Source of the DNA: Psococerastis gibbosa
Taxonomy: Eukaryota > Arthropoda > Insecta > Psocodea > Psocidae
Direction of reading: 5' to 3'
Assembly (NCBI GenBank): GCA_963971405.1
Contig: OZ020490.1
Span: 21,539,464-21,603,463 of the forward strand
DNA length: 64,000 nucleotides
The position numbers and the translations under genes were made by a program. The notes beneath the pieces are model-generated. The model saw nothing but the letters and a program-made list of their open reading frames with translations, searched no databases and was not told the origin of the DNA. Positions 45,431 to 57,029 of the stretch are shown here, piece by piece. Position 1 is the stretch's first letter; every line of letters begins with the position of its first letter.

Positions 45431-45823
45431 TATGGGCATACGGGCACAAATGTCGGTCATTTTATGCCATGATTTCCCACAGAATAGGCCTAGTGTTGTA
45501 GGGCAGGTACCATTTTGACAAACTGCCCCCAGCTCCAGAACACCACAACTTTAGGCAGATACTGGGTGGTTCGGCGTCGGATGGCTGAACACCAGAGGGG
45601 TTGGGTAAAGTAAAGTAAGCATTTTAAGAGGGCTCCCCGTGCTATTTAGCTGAGTCGATGGAGAGGCAGCCATCCCTCATTATTCTACTGAATGATCAAC
45701 AATCAACAATAAATTGCAGTTATGGTTTACAGAATATGCATAGACCACACTGAGACGGTTATGGATTAACTACGATATGATGACACGATAATTAGGCCTA
45801 ATCAATATATCTTAATATATATA

Positions 45824-46310
45824 TATATTTCGACTGTCCGTGTGTATGTTCCGGGCCTCCTCTCAAACGACTGGACCGATTATGATGAATATTGTTGTGT
45901 GTGTTCAAGGAGATTCGAGGATGGTTTAGATTAACACTTTCGTCCACTGGAGAATGTTTTTATAATTTGACTTTGGAATATTTACATTGGTGCGTGTACA
46001 TGGCTGCTGGTACTGCCGACATCAACTGACATCTAGGGGCAGACAGTGCTACCATTAATTTTCGTTTATCCCGATAGTTGGTGCTGCGTGTGTGTTGTGT
46101 GTGACCACAATTAATTTACATGAGCAGTGACTCCGAGGCCGTAGGCCGAGCTGCCGCCTGATTTACATGAGCAGTGACCGCGAGGCCGAGGGCCGAGCTG
46201 CCGCCCGCGGCAGGCGCAAGTGGTGGAGGCAGCAGCCAAAGGCTGCGCCGGGAATCGCTTGTATATATATAAAATTAAAAGTGACCGCTTTTTTCTAAAC
46301 ACAACAAGGG
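45824..46310 (+). repeat. Dispersed repeat with duplicated GC-rich unit
   Basis: It begins after an AT run with TCGACTGTCCGTGTGTATGT and AAACGACTGGACCGATTATG, which I know as a common insect repeat type. Within it, ACATGAGCAGTGAC-CGAGGCCG and GAGCTGCCGCC appear twice in tandem (46118-46160 and 46163-46205). Confidence 0.55.
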
Positions 46311-46389
46311 CCCTTTAAAGAGCCGAAACATTCAAGGGTTTTAGACTTCAATCAAAAATTTCTCATTCGTCAAAATTCTCGCAATGGAC

Positions 46390-46615
46390 CAGACATTGTC
46401 AGGACATGTAGAGTAGTGGTAGAGACTCCTGCTTTCAGCCGAAAAGGTTGCTGGTTCTAGTCCCACACTTGCTACATTTTCTGGCCATGCTTCGGAGGTC
46501 ATGTAAATAAAGCAGGCGGTCCCTGGCCTGCCTAGTTCTGTGTAAGAGAGGGCTTTATAGCTCCGCTAGGTTGGCTTAGTAATATAAAAAAAGTCAATAT
46601 TTATTTATTTATTTA
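46390..46615 (+). repeat. tRNA-derived SINE, family 2
   Basis: AGAGTAGTGGTAGAGACTCC resembles an A box, and GGTTCTAGTCC is a good pol III B box. The body CTACATTTTCTGGCCATGCT and CTCCGCTAGGTTGGCTTAGT is shared with 57030, 63240, 51678 and, inverted, 55445 and 34990. It ends in TATTTATTTATTTA. Confidence 0.8.
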
Positions 46616-47261
46616 CATAGATGTGTCCATCCGCACAAAACATTCACTCCGACGTTCATCACAGAAACAGTACCAGAAACGGGGCAAAAAAAGGAAAGAA
46701 TAGCTCGTTAACAATAAAACCAGAAATATTTTTCGAGGTTAAAAGCCCATTGAGGTGAAGAACTTGGAAGAAACTCATTCGTCAAAGGAATAGGTAATAT
46801 TGGAATGGGTGGAAGAAGCCCCTCGAAAAAGGGCAATATCTAGACGAGCCCACCTCGTCAAAGGAATACCAGTTGAAAGAACAAGTAAACTAATGAAATT
46901 TGTTAGCAACACTCTGCAAATTGAACAATGGGGATGAGAAATAACGTTTTCCCGTCCTATTTCCTAAGAAACGCCCCATTTCGGCTTAAACTAATTCTCG
47001 ACATTTTCTACTATCATGTGCTTTCTTCTGTCTAATCAAATCTACTTCTCTTTTCCCTTGCATCTTCATTTTTCTCTACTGGAGTAAAGTTACAGTTTCA
47101 TGTCTGAAATATCGTGTTTTATACATACGAGCGGTCCCGTTGGTACTATACGATATTCCTTTGATATGGGCTGCCTGGCTGCTCAGTCACAGGCATAGGC
47201 GGATACAGACTGCTCCCCCCTACCCTCCCAAATAGAGTAAATCTGCTTATTAAGTTTATTG

Positions 47262-47990
47262 CTTTCCAATTGATACGTAGTATAAGGAAAGCTTTGTGAT
47301 GGTCCAAATTTTCGATTCCGAGATTTCAACGGATTTACACGTTTTGAGGTCCAAGGAACCCAAAAAAGTGTTTTTTACGAAATGTCTGTCTGTGTGTCTG
47401 TCTGTTCGTCGATTTCCGGGCAAACTACTCTGTCGATTTTGATGAAATTTAGCATGTAGGTCAACAAAAATCATACCTAGGGACCATTTATTTTTATTTT
47501 GGGCCAACTCAATTTGGGGGGTTTTATTCTCAAAAAACTCAAAAAAAACGTCTTAAAAATTATTTCTCCAAAACGGCTCCAACGATTTCTTTTAAATTCA
47601 CATACTGTATGTTGTAGTCGTTATTAATATTGACGGGAGGTCACTTGAACCTTGATAGTTTGGTTCTGGGGGTAAAAAAATAAAAATAACTAAATTTTAA
47701 TGAAAAATGACTAAAAAATAATTTTTCTGCGAATTTTCTATCGATGATTTCTACCTTCAGACATGTTTTAGGTGTTAAATTGAGTAACGAAACCGGCCAG
47801 GTTGCTTTCCAAAAAAACTATTTGGTTTTGTGCAAAAAATTATTTTTTGAAAAAATGATAAAAAATTCGCGTTCAAATGCATTGCGTCTCCTGCCATTAT
47901 TGCTGTGGTAATGTGTTGGTCTGACCTATCTAGAATTTATCTCACCTCCAGTGAAGCATGTTCGAGTAAACTCGGACCGGTTCTTTATTA
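47262..47990 (-). repeat. Dispersed repeat with TACGTAGTATA end, full copy
   Basis: TACGTAGTATAAGGAAAGCT, GATTTCAACGGATTTACACG, a GTCTGT microsatellite core, TTTCCGGGCAAACTACTCTG and ATGAAATTTAGCATGTAGGT run in order, ending near AGCATGTTCGAGTAAACTCG. The frame that gives TDRHTDRH here is a by-product of the microsatellite. An inverted second copy is at 58760-59405. Confidence 0.75.
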
Positions 47991-49639
47991 CGCTCTAATT
48001 TAATCAAATCAATACAAAATTGTATGTTTGTTCTATTTTGACCCACAACTACCCCCTCCTAAATGGGCTGGATCCGTCCCTGGCCAAAGGGAAGTAAATA
48101 AAAAAAATTGAAATATTAGTATTTGGTATCGAAAAAATCAGAAAAAAATTCTTCATCAAATGAAACAGAAGTAACAAACAGAAAAAGTCGGAATTTAAAA
48201 AAAAACTAGTTAATTCTGTTTTTGGACAACTTCACATTTTGTGCTGATTGGTATAGAGGTAACTCCACTTCTTTCTTTACGGCCCGATTTGTAAGGCTAT
48301 AGCAGCCCACTCCAAAGGGAAGTTATTATATATATTATTATGTGGGGCATCCAGATCCTGATACTGAAGAAAGCGCAAAAACTATTTCTGATATTTCCTC
48401 GAAACTGCAAATTTTTAGTTCTTTTTGACTCGGCAAAGACGATATGAGATTCTATCGAAGCTTCGATGTGTCCATGGGCGTCGCCAGCTGGGAGGGGAAT
48501 ATAGATGCAAAAATAAGTAGATAGGTTCAATTTAATACTTTTATTGGGCGTCACTTTTTAACTTTTATAAAAGTTTGGGCGTGCGTGCCTAAAACCAGTC
48601 AGTTTAATAAATATGACCTCGACGATTATATCTTTATCATTCTCCCCCTCCTAGCCCAAAAGCTAGTGACGCCCCTAGGTATGTTAAAACAGCTTATCCC
48701 ACGAATTAGTTTTTTCGCCTGTATTACGGATTGTGGGGGAAAATTGGAACACCCACAGTATAATCTTTGCCAGTTGTCATGGTAAGAATTTAATCGAATG
48801 TGTCTGTAAATTATTTAGGGGTGCTCAGGCCCCTTTTCTTGAAAGTTTGTGGTGCTTGAGCACCAAACAATATACAAGTCGGATAATTTAATGGGCGGAA
48901 TCGGGTTTTTAAAACCATAGCATCTCGTAGCTAAAGTTGTGGCATTTCTTACACTATACCCTTCCGTTTCACCTACCCTGAACAGATTCGAAGACACTTC
49001 CGATACCAAAGTCGCCCCTAATTATCCCATTTAGCGACATCCCCAAAGTCTCAACAATTTTACGATCATTATTCTTCATTACTACAACCCTCACCCCATC
49101 CTCCTTCCCCATACAGTAGCGGAGGAAATGGGAAATTTCGAAAATAGCGGGAAAACCACTGGAAAACTGAATTATCCTCAAATGGGGAACAAGTCTCTTC
49201 AAGCGAGGAAACAGGATTGGAAAACAATTACTGGCTGAGGAGAGGTTTTTGTGGGCACCTGGGCGGAAAAATAAGAGCCAGAGGGTTGGGGCTGGGGGAG
49301 GGGGGGGGGGCTAAGCCGGCTTCTGGGGTATGAGGATGGGGTAAATCTCTTGATAAGTAGATAAGCTTTATAATGATCCCACAGAATTGAAGCAAGCACG
49401 CCTCATTTCCCCGCCAAGTGGTTTTTACATCCCCGACGGTCGGTACTGACACTTCCTGTTCTTTTATATCGTGGACCGCATACATAGGCTCTTTTTTCAT
49501 TATTATTTCAGTAATAAAGATGCTGGATCAAAGTTCAAATTTCCCATTGAAAGTTGAAAAAGGTACTTAATTAATGCCGAAATTTTGACTAAAATAAGGA
49601 ATTCCATGTGCCTAAAGCCCTGAACAGCCCTTGAAAATT

Positions 49640-50230
49640 AACAAAATTTTGCATTTTTAGGAAATTGATGACATGTTTTGGCGTTCACAATTGTTTTTTA
49701 CACTAAGCATGTTATTTCAATTAAATATTTTGAAACGTCACATGACTCACATGGCTAAGAAATAATTTCAGTTTTACGAAATTGATTACAATTTTTTTTT
49801 CTTTAATCATGTTATTTAAATTTAATTTTCTGAAACCTCACATGGCTAATAAGAAATAGTCAAGAAAAAAAGTGACTCGCACGCACATGTGAAGACAGGA
49901 CAGTCCATGTGCCTAGGCAGCCTTTGAAAATTAATACAAAATTTCATTTTTAGGAAATTGATGACATGCTTTGACGTTTACAATTTTTTTTCTTTAACCG
50001 TGTTACTTCAATTAAATTTTCTGCAACCTCACTTGTCTATGAAAAAGTTCAGAAAAAGTCACTCGCACGCATATGTGAAGACAGGCAAATTTTAGGAAAT
50101 TGATGACATGCTTGAGCGTTTAAAATTTTTTGTCTTTAAGCATGTTATCTCAATTAAATTTTCTGCAACCTCACTTGTCTATGAAAAAGTTCAGAAAAAG
50201 TCACTCGCACGCATAATACGTAAAGACAGG
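49640..50230 (+). repeat. Tandem repeat, about four copies of a 125-170-bp unit
   Basis: Each unit has TTTAGGAAATTGATGACATG, CTTTAA-C-TGTTA-TTCAATTAAA, TTTCTG-AACCTCAC, and AAAAAGTCACTCGCACGCA. Starts are near 49657, 49780 (degenerate), 49951 and 50091. The last two units are the most alike. Confidence 0.75.
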
Positions 50231-50370
50231 ACAGAACCACCAACGCAACGCCCAGTGAGTATCTGTGAGGAATGCTGCAATGCATGGCGGTGCCGCGCAG
50301 TATTCCTTACCGACACTTCACAAACTATAATGGGAACCATACTAATTAATAGCTTTGATTCAGGACTTAC

Positions 50371-50461
50371 CATGAAGCAACTTGGGTAATCTCCGGACTA
50401 AGCATTGGATAAGGGTAGGCACCACCAGCTGAGAAAGGATACATCGGAGGTCTTGGAAACC
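50371..50461 (-). CDS. pan: TCF/Pangolin upstream proline/tyrosine-rich exon
   Basis: A 91-nt exon reading [20 protein letters not shown] then SPEITQVAS and the first two bases of Trp. [24 protein letters not shown] is a highly conserved stretch of TCF proteins, just before WHTP. An acceptor ending GTTTCAG and a GTAAGT donor flank it. The exon begins with two bases that complete the last codon of an upstream exon ending in phase 1. The exon at 51800 would satisfy this by giving Arg, but the usual upstream exon is not recognised in the window. Confidence 0.95.
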
Positions 50462-50878
50462 CTGAAACAATGCAAAAAATTAATAATTAATAATTATAAG
50501 ATAATAATAATAATATTTTTTTAAATTTTTAAATTTTTCTACAGATACTGTGGCCCCCTTAACCGAAGGTGTGCGGGGTAACTATTAATTATATATAAAT
50601 ATAGTTAGGAGTCCGGCACAAAATTATTATCGGCAACACAACTAGAAGGTATGACTGATATTCGGTATGAATGTAGTAGTATATTACAAATATTTCAATT
50701 AAACTATCGTTGTACAGTTAGGTGTTACGCCCTAATCTCGCTATGTCTACATTATTATTTTTGAAGTTATTCTTCTTTACGATCGAGAGTGAATTTTGAG
50801 GATGCGCCCGCATCTGTAAGGTTTAGAGTTCACAGAAAAAGCTCACAGAATGAAGCTGCCAACAAAATAGAAATAGAA

Positions 50879-51227
50879 CCTCGATATCAGTCGCGCATGT
50901 TGGTACACTCGTCTCCTCTGATCACTATTTTCTGGACAGGTATTGTCATCCGCCATTTTGTACCCGTGGTTTAGTTTTATCCGTACGTATTATTTCTTGA
51001 TATAAATCAAAATATTTGTATTTAATATAATTATTAACACTAAATATTATTAAATTATTACTGTTAAATATTTATTATTGGTTATTTAATATTTACAAAA
51101 TAAAGAAATAATTGAATAAAAAGTTTGTGATAAAAACCTCGATATATTAGTCGCGCTTGTTGGTACACTCGGCACCTCTGATCACTATTTTCTGGACAGG
51201 TATTGTCATCCGCCATTCTGTATATTT
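50879..51227 (+). repeat. Direct repeat pair, about 88 bp each
   Basis: 50879-50966 and 51138-51227 both read CCTCGATAT...AGTCGCGC, TTGGTACACTCG, CCTCTGATCACTATTTTCTG and GACAGGTATTGTCATCCGCC. The spacer is AT-rich. The terminal motif is that of the 21288/39541 elements. Confidence 0.75.
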
Positions 51228-51677
51228 TGTTGATGATCGTTTTCCAGTCCTTTTCTTATTTTATTGTAATTAATTATTTGCATGCAATTAAAAACTATTT
51301 TATAATGATGGCAAAGAAGTATAACTTCTCACGCGCATACATAAGTACACACACCCACTTTTTATTTCCAATAGACTCTATTATTATTAATAAATAACCA
51401 ATAGCACATGTGATAAGAGCCAAAGTCAGTCAAATCAGGTGTCCAAACTCAAATAAATTTATTTAAATTCTTCAAACAATACAGGTTTACATTGAAAAAA
51501 ATTATTTCGGGGGGGGGGGGGGTCCGCTTTTGGAGAAGTGTTTCAAACAAAAAAAACACATAAAACATTAGAAAAACAGCACATTACTGTGTACAGTATA
51601 AAAGTCTGAACACTGTCACAGTCAGGCATAATTTTTGCTCCAACCCTACCCTAAACCAAATTTCAACGCCCCCATAA

Positions 51678-51770
51678 GTAAGAGTGAAAAGAGGGCTTAT
51701 TGCCCTAACTCCGCTAGGTTGGCTTCGTAATAGAACAAAAAGTCAATATTTATTTTATTTATTTATTTAT
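51678..51770 (+). repeat. SINE, family 2, 3' part
   Basis: GCCCTAACTCCGCTAGGTTG, GTCAATATTTATTTTATTTA and the A/T tail. The tRNA-like head is missing. Confidence 0.7.
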
Positions 51771-51799
51771 AATGTCCTTAAAACAGCATTAATACTCAC

Positions 51800-51905
51800 G
51801 ACTGGCATGACGGTGAAAGTCGCGGATTAGCAAGTAGGTGCATAATGAGTTAGAGTCTCTCGGAAATTTGACACTAGGCATCTTCACACGCAGTTGGTTC
51901 GCCAT
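51800..51905 (-). CDS. Possible short alternative first exon of TCF/Pangolin
   Basis: Thirty-five codons run from an ATG with a good context (AACATGG): MANQLRVKMPSVKFPRDSNS then LCTYLLIRDFHRHAS, plus one base before a strong GTGAGT donor. That base (C) with the GG of the exon at 50461 gives Arg, so the frame runs into FPRPPMYPF. The sequence is less AT-biased than its surroundings. I do not recognise the peptide. The frame is open for 15 more codons upstream to a TGA, so it could also be an internal exon with an acceptor at TCATAG, or the first exon of another gene. A match in phase alone has a one-in-three chance. Confidence 0.38.
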
Positions 51906-52042
51906 GTTCACAAGAGGAAAATTAAATTGCCAAAATTGACTATGAAGACACGTTCACCACAACAGCCTTTGGACAACTGAACTACTGAGTACTGACTGAC
52001 CAAAAACGGTTCATCAGTAGGAGGGAAAAATATGACGTTTGT

Positions 52043-52425
52043 AGAAGGTACCACATGAACAAAAGTGTTGTTATGGTCAAAAATGAAGGACAAAAATAAA
52101 ATCGGTACAGGGGGTGATGAGATAAGGATCTGGGAGATTTAAGAGAAATAAACAAAGGAAAATATGACCAAACAAAACAGTCAACCAAAATAAGTAGGGT
52201 GGGCCAACAAACGCCAGATCTAGGAGAATTAGGAAAAATTTTCGAGAAGGTTTTCGAGAAGGTACCACATGAACAAAAGTGTTGTTATGGACAAAAATGA
52301 AGCCCAAAAATAAAATCGGCACAGGGGGTAATGATATAAGGATCTGGGAGATTTAAGAGAAATAAACAAAGGAAAATATGACCAAACAAAACAGTCAACC
52401 AAAATAAGTAGGGTGGGCCAACAAC
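52043..52425 (+). repeat. Two-copy tandem repeat, 214-bp period
   Basis: AGAAGGTACCACATGAACAA to GTAGGGTGGGCCAACAA occurs at 52043-52211 and again from 52257, with only a few differences. This makes three overlapping minus-strand frames appear twice. The high similarity suggests a recent duplication. Confidence 0.85.
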
Positions 52426-52797
52426 CCCGTCCCACATACTTTCGCTAAATATCATGCTTAGTCAAATTATAAGAGACCACCCCTTTCGGACAATGCTCTT
52501 AGAATGCGAATGCATGTTTCCAGCTCGACCAGGTAGCCAGGTAGCAGGTACAAGGCCATAGTATAGTTGCTAATAGTGCAACCCTCATTCTAAGTTTCGC
52601 TAGATGCCACTAATATTAGGTTGTTTTCTATATTTTCTATATTTTTCTATATTCGCCGAATAATGCACAGTAATACCTTTTTTTCGTAGTAAATGACTGC
52701 GCTTTTCTTCATTAATGTTTCAATTCACTTCAATGGCACTTCGGCCGTAGCGTAGCGAATGTAGGCAGACACACAATCAGATTCATATACACCAGAG

Positions 52798-53097
52798 CAG
52801 GGGTTCCAAACCTGTGGTCCACAGACATATATCAGGTGGTCCACGGGCCAAAGTAAGAAATAAGAAAACAGCTGAGTTATTGGAAATTTGAAATAAAATA
52901 CAGTAACTGAACAGCAAAATCCACCCGATACCAGTTCTAAACATTTAATCAAATATTACTAGTAGCACGTAAGTTTAGGAACAAGCTACTTAATCTTGGT
53001 CCTAGAATTTAACGATTTTCCCATCACAGCGACGGGGGTCCACGGAAAATCATAAAATAATCCAGTGGTCCACGGACAAAATTTTTTGGGAACCCTG
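52798..53097. mobile_element. hAT-like MITE with CAGGGGTTCC ends
   Basis: Left end CAGGGGTTCCAAACCTGTGG and right end TTTTTTGGGAACCCTG are imperfect inverted repeats. GGTCCACGG/GTCCACGGA motifs recur inside. CAGGGGTTC...AAAC ends are typical of animal hAT elements. A clean 8-bp duplication is not visible. Confidence 0.65.
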
Positions 53098-53105
53098 GCA
53101 TTAGA

Positions 53106-54165
53106 GGAAGGCAATAGGCAAACCCTTTCGTTCTATATGGCATGGAGGGATGGCTATACAGAACAGAATTGTAATACACTCCCCATAAGGGGGTAAGGCG
53201 TGTAATATCCTATAGTTACGATATCCGTGTGTGTGTATATATTCCTACATTTATGGTACGTCCGGTTATCTGTGACACTCACTATAGTTATAATAGTATA
53301 TCCTATTGTGTGATTACCTAAGATTCTTGTATCTATGAACCAGCCTCAAGTCTAATGTAACAAATTGATGTATAAAATGATTGAACCACCACTATTATAC
53401 AGCATCTAGTTCGGATCCTCTGACTTGTTAATTAGTCTTCTTGGAGAACTCCTTGCTCACTCGTAGTGCACCCTTAACCCTTTCGGTGCATTACAGAATC
53501 AGGGCATTTGAAATGAGAATATACAGACAAATGCATATCTTGAAGTGATCGTGCCCCTAATACTGAGGGTCTGAGGCAAATGGATACATAAGCCGAGTTG
53601 TTGCTGGCGGTAAGAAACAGAAACTAACACACGTATGTAAAGTGTAACGAAAATCCATGGGAAGATAAAAGGACTGAGGGCTCCCGTTAGAAAAAGAACA
53701 TCCTGTTTGATAGGTTTGGCAAGAGTTCCCTTTTTCTGAGCAGCAGTCTCCAAGGTCTGAATTACCATGATGATCTTCAATCAAGGCATAAAAAGAAGAA
53801 GGCAAAACTGGTCTTCAACGGTCACCCAGAATAACACCAAAATCAGTCTTATTTGTATCAAAGGTTCCATGAAATTTTGGTCGTAGAGCTAACAATAAGG
53901 TGGTATCCATTAGAAAAAAATTTCTTTTCGATTTTGATACTTAATAATATAGTAGTATGAGGCTACCACTAACACCACTATCTGGACAATGTTCCAAGTA
54001 CGGTAGGTACCAATGTATTCGTAAAAAAATATACAGGAACAATTCATCTTTCTTCTAATTCCTCAATGGCAGTTCTAAAATCTATATTATTTTATTTGAA
54101 AAAAAAAAAAATACTTTCTTCAAACAACGGAGCGTCTGTGGTTGGCACATTTGTATGAATCCAAA
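53106..54165. other. Unassigned AT-rich stretch
   Basis: No repeat arms or conserved frames recognised. The longest minus-strand frames (53499-53805) overlap each other in different phases and carry no known motif. Confidence 0.4.
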
Positions 54166-54170
54166 GCTAT

Positions 54171-54563
54171 GGCGCGGTTTCCACCGACCGGCTAGGGCTA
54201 AATACAAATACGGTGACGTGGTAACAAACATTCAAGACTTAGGCGGGGTTTCCACCGACCTCGCATTGCAGAATGCAAATGACATTGACGGAAATGTTTG
54301 TTTTTCTATTTATAGAATTCTATTAAAATGTTTGTAATTAACACATCCCATGACGCCATTTTTAAATTTTAGTTAGTTTGTCTGTGATTTTACTCTATGA
54401 TCATTGATCAATTTTAACTATGGCAGAGTAAAACAAACATTTCCGTCAATGCCACTTGCATTCTGCAATGCGAGGTCGATGGAAACACCGCCTAAGTCTT
54501 GAATGTCTGCTACCACGTCACCGTATTTGTATTTAGCCCTAGCCGGTCGGTGGAAACCCCGCC
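54171..54563. repeat. Composite palindromic MITE, 393 bp, TAT duplication
   Basis: Outer ends GGCGCGGTTTCCACCGACCG and GGTCGGTGGAAACCCCGCC with TAT on both sides. Outer arms CTAGGGCTAAATACAAATAC and ACGTGGTAACAAACATTCAA. Complete inner palindrome with GGCGGGGTTTCCACCGACCT ends and the ATGATCATTGATCAATTTTAA centre. Confidence 0.88.
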
Positions 54564-54658
54564 TATTTCATAGGGCCCCCTTGGAAATCTAATGATAACA
54601 AACGCTGGGCGACACTGCCATATTCACATGCATGGCACGTGCCGTCTAAGACGACTAA

Positions 54659-54790
54659 GGCCCGTATTACACTGTTAAACATTTTAAAAAGGGTATTTGA
54701 GAAAGATCTTTGATAGTGTAATAGACCATATTTTATAAAACATTTTTTTTAAATATGTTTTATAAAATGTTTTACAGTGTAATACGGGCC
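54659..54790. repeat. GGCCCGTATTACAC foldback element, 132 bp, TAA duplication
   Basis: Ends GGCCCGTATTACACTGT and the complement, flanked by TAA. Inner arms mirror AAACATTTTA and AAAACATTT. GGCC ends with a 3-bp TAA duplication fit the PIF/Harbinger pattern. Confidence 0.8.
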
Positions 54791-54831
54791 TAAGACACGT
54801 TGTTAGAATGTCACAAGACCAATAACAAAAT

Positions 54832-54990
54832 TCAAAAAACACTCAGGACAGTCAGACGACTGCAGAGACGTCCCGGATGGAATGGGGGGAGGGAGTTGCG
54901 AGCCTGCAGACAGTCGAAAGATGAGACTGGAGCAGGCCAAAGACCATGCAGGGCTGTAGAGCCGGAAGAAGAAGAGGTCGTTATTGCATA
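54832..54990 (+). pseudogene. LINE 3'-end remnant
   Basis: RTVRRLQRRPGWNGGRELRA with CRQSKDETGAGQRPCRAVEP and EEEEV resembles the ADRQRWR-VR---ASRG end and GAAGAAGAA tail of RTE/CR1-like elements, as in the copy at 8059. Degraded. Confidence 0.5.
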
Positions 54991-55444
54991 ACACGTCCAT
55001 CCATGGGGCAAAGGTATTTTAATTGAAGATTGATCGCCAATGTAAATGTCTATAGGTACTCAGGTCCAGTTTACAGATGTATCGTGAGACTATGCACTGT
55101 ATTAACTAGGATCTGCTAATTGTATTCTTATATAAGCCACAGTATCTGGTCGGCTTCCTGCTTGAAAGCGGCAGCTAGTTATTTCAACTACTACAAGGGT
55201 TCTAGGATTCTTCTTCCCATATCTTACTGATCTCAGAGTACATCCGATAATAAAATATTGCACAGGAGTCACGGCCGAAGTCAAACGAGAGCAGGAGAAT
55301 CCGTGCTGATAATTATTGCTATCAATTTGGTCACATCACTTAGAAGGAATGTCCCTCTACATTTCGATGTAAAGCGTAAACAGTTGGGAATCTTTATAAA
55401 ACTGATAGCGGGGGTGTCCGGTGGAAGGAGTTCCATAATATCGT

Positions 55445-55620
55445 ATGTTATCATAATAAATAAATAAATAAAATACATAAATATTGACTTTTTGCTCTAT
55501 TACTAAGCCAATCCAGTGGAGTTAGGACTATAAAGCCCCCTCTTACACTCAAATAGGAAGACCCCGGAACCGCCTGCTTTACATGCCCTCCGAAGCATGG
55601 CCAAAAATTTAAGCAGTGTC
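55445..55620 (-). repeat. SINE, family 2
   Basis: Inverted copy with the TAAATAAATAAA tail at the left, ACTAAGCCAATCCAGTGGAG, GCCTGCTTTACATGCCCTCC and GAAGCATGGCCA. The tRNA-like head is lost. Confidence 0.7.
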
Positions 55621-57029
55621 GTAATCATAAAACAACAATTTTATTATATTTAACCAATTTAATATTATAGAAAGCCTCTAAAGGCAGGGGAGTTAGGGAA
55701 AGGCAGGCGTGGAAAAAACTGGCCAGTCAGTGTTGGCAACGGTCATATACCGACAGTAAAATATGTAACCAAAAAAATTAAAAAATAAATGTAATTAAAT
55801 AAAATAGCTATAGCGCTAACCGCACAACGCGTAAAGGGTGTTGGTGTTTAATTACATACAGTAAGAAAATATCAAAATGTAGATGATTACATTCCTAAGG
55901 GATATATGACCCTACAGTGATTGACATTTCCCGTTCCATTTTATTTTGAAAAAAAAAATAAATATATATATAATGGTGTGGCCTTCAGGCCGTGTGGTGG
56001 GACTATTCTATCTATTGTATCTCAAATACACCTAAACTTCCCGTTTTTTCGTTGACAAAAGACAGAACTACCATTAAAATCAACAAAAAAAAGTAGCAGA
56101 TTTGCAGGCTATAACAATTAAATATTGCATGCAAATAATTTAAAATGGTGATGACCGCTAAAATGGCGAAACTCACGGCACCAAATCTTTGCAATGAGGT
56201 TCTGTAGGGACAGTTTTGGACACTAGGTTCGCTGACGACAAACCGATATCCATATTATTTAAAATGGCAGCCGTTTGGATGTGAAGACTAAGCTCTTAGC
56301 ATCTAATTAATTCTTTTAATATTTTTTATAATATTTTTACTATGCCTGGACCTTATTTCGCTGCATATAATTTAATATATATACTCTCCATGATTTATAT
56401 AAAAATATCACTTTAAAATAATACGTAATTAAAAATCATTTTAAAATAGTATTGAGGCTTTGGAAAAATCAACGCTTTGATATCATTGCAACTGGTGCTG
56501 CCATCTACAAAATGACGTCACAAATGAACCTCATTCATACCAAATCACCGCCGCCTCGGATGGCTGGCTCCCCGTTGGCTACGCTATACCGGCCAGAAGC
56601 CATAGTATATAATTAAATAGTAGATCACAGTCATTTTCGCGGCATTTCAACTTGTTTACAACCATAAGCACCCTTTTGTATTTCACTTAAAATCTTCAAA
56701 CTACCTCTTAGTCATTATTATCCTCACTAATTGGTCTTTTCATTTAATTTTAAAACGGTTTGACCTGGGTAACATTATTTAGATGAAGTCAGTTTTTTTG
56801 TAATTATTGACGGGTTTTAACTGCTTTCTGGCAGACTGACTTTATGGTCTTGAATTACATTAGGGTAGGGTTTACGCTGTTATTCCCAATTAAAGTACGC
56901 ACGGTATGGGTATATGTACTGTATATTTAATTCATTTTGAGTTCAAGAAGCCAATCATGCACACATACGAGAGTTCGTTTTATTTATTTAATTTCATATC
57001 CTGTATTTTCTAAGTTGGTAGAGTTGATT
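55621..57029. other. Unassigned AT-rich stretch
   Basis: Nothing recognisable beyond A/T-rich simple sequence. The frames present are short and carry no family motif. Confidence 0.4.

Larger units (their letters stand above)
45162..50370 (-). other. Pangolin intron between the two central exons
   Basis: No further exon is seen, and the flanking exons join in frame without one. The intron holds a tandem duplication, a GC-rich repeated unit, one SINE, the 47262-47990 repeat and the 49640-50230 tandem block. Confidence 0.6.

Noticed and set aside
47256-47507. 83-codon minus-strand frame with a TDRHTDRH segment
   Set aside because: It is produced by a GTCTGT microsatellite inside a dispersed repeat; the inverted copy at 59156-59374 gives a different frame.
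52798-53097. Perfect 8-bp target duplication at the CAGGGGTTCC element
   Set aside because: The flanks (CACCAGAG and GCATTAGA) do not match, so the duplication is decayed or the ends are misplaced.
53499-53805. Two minus-strand frames of 82-93 codons
   Set aside because: They overlap in different phases, lack motifs and have no good splice sites at suitable positions.
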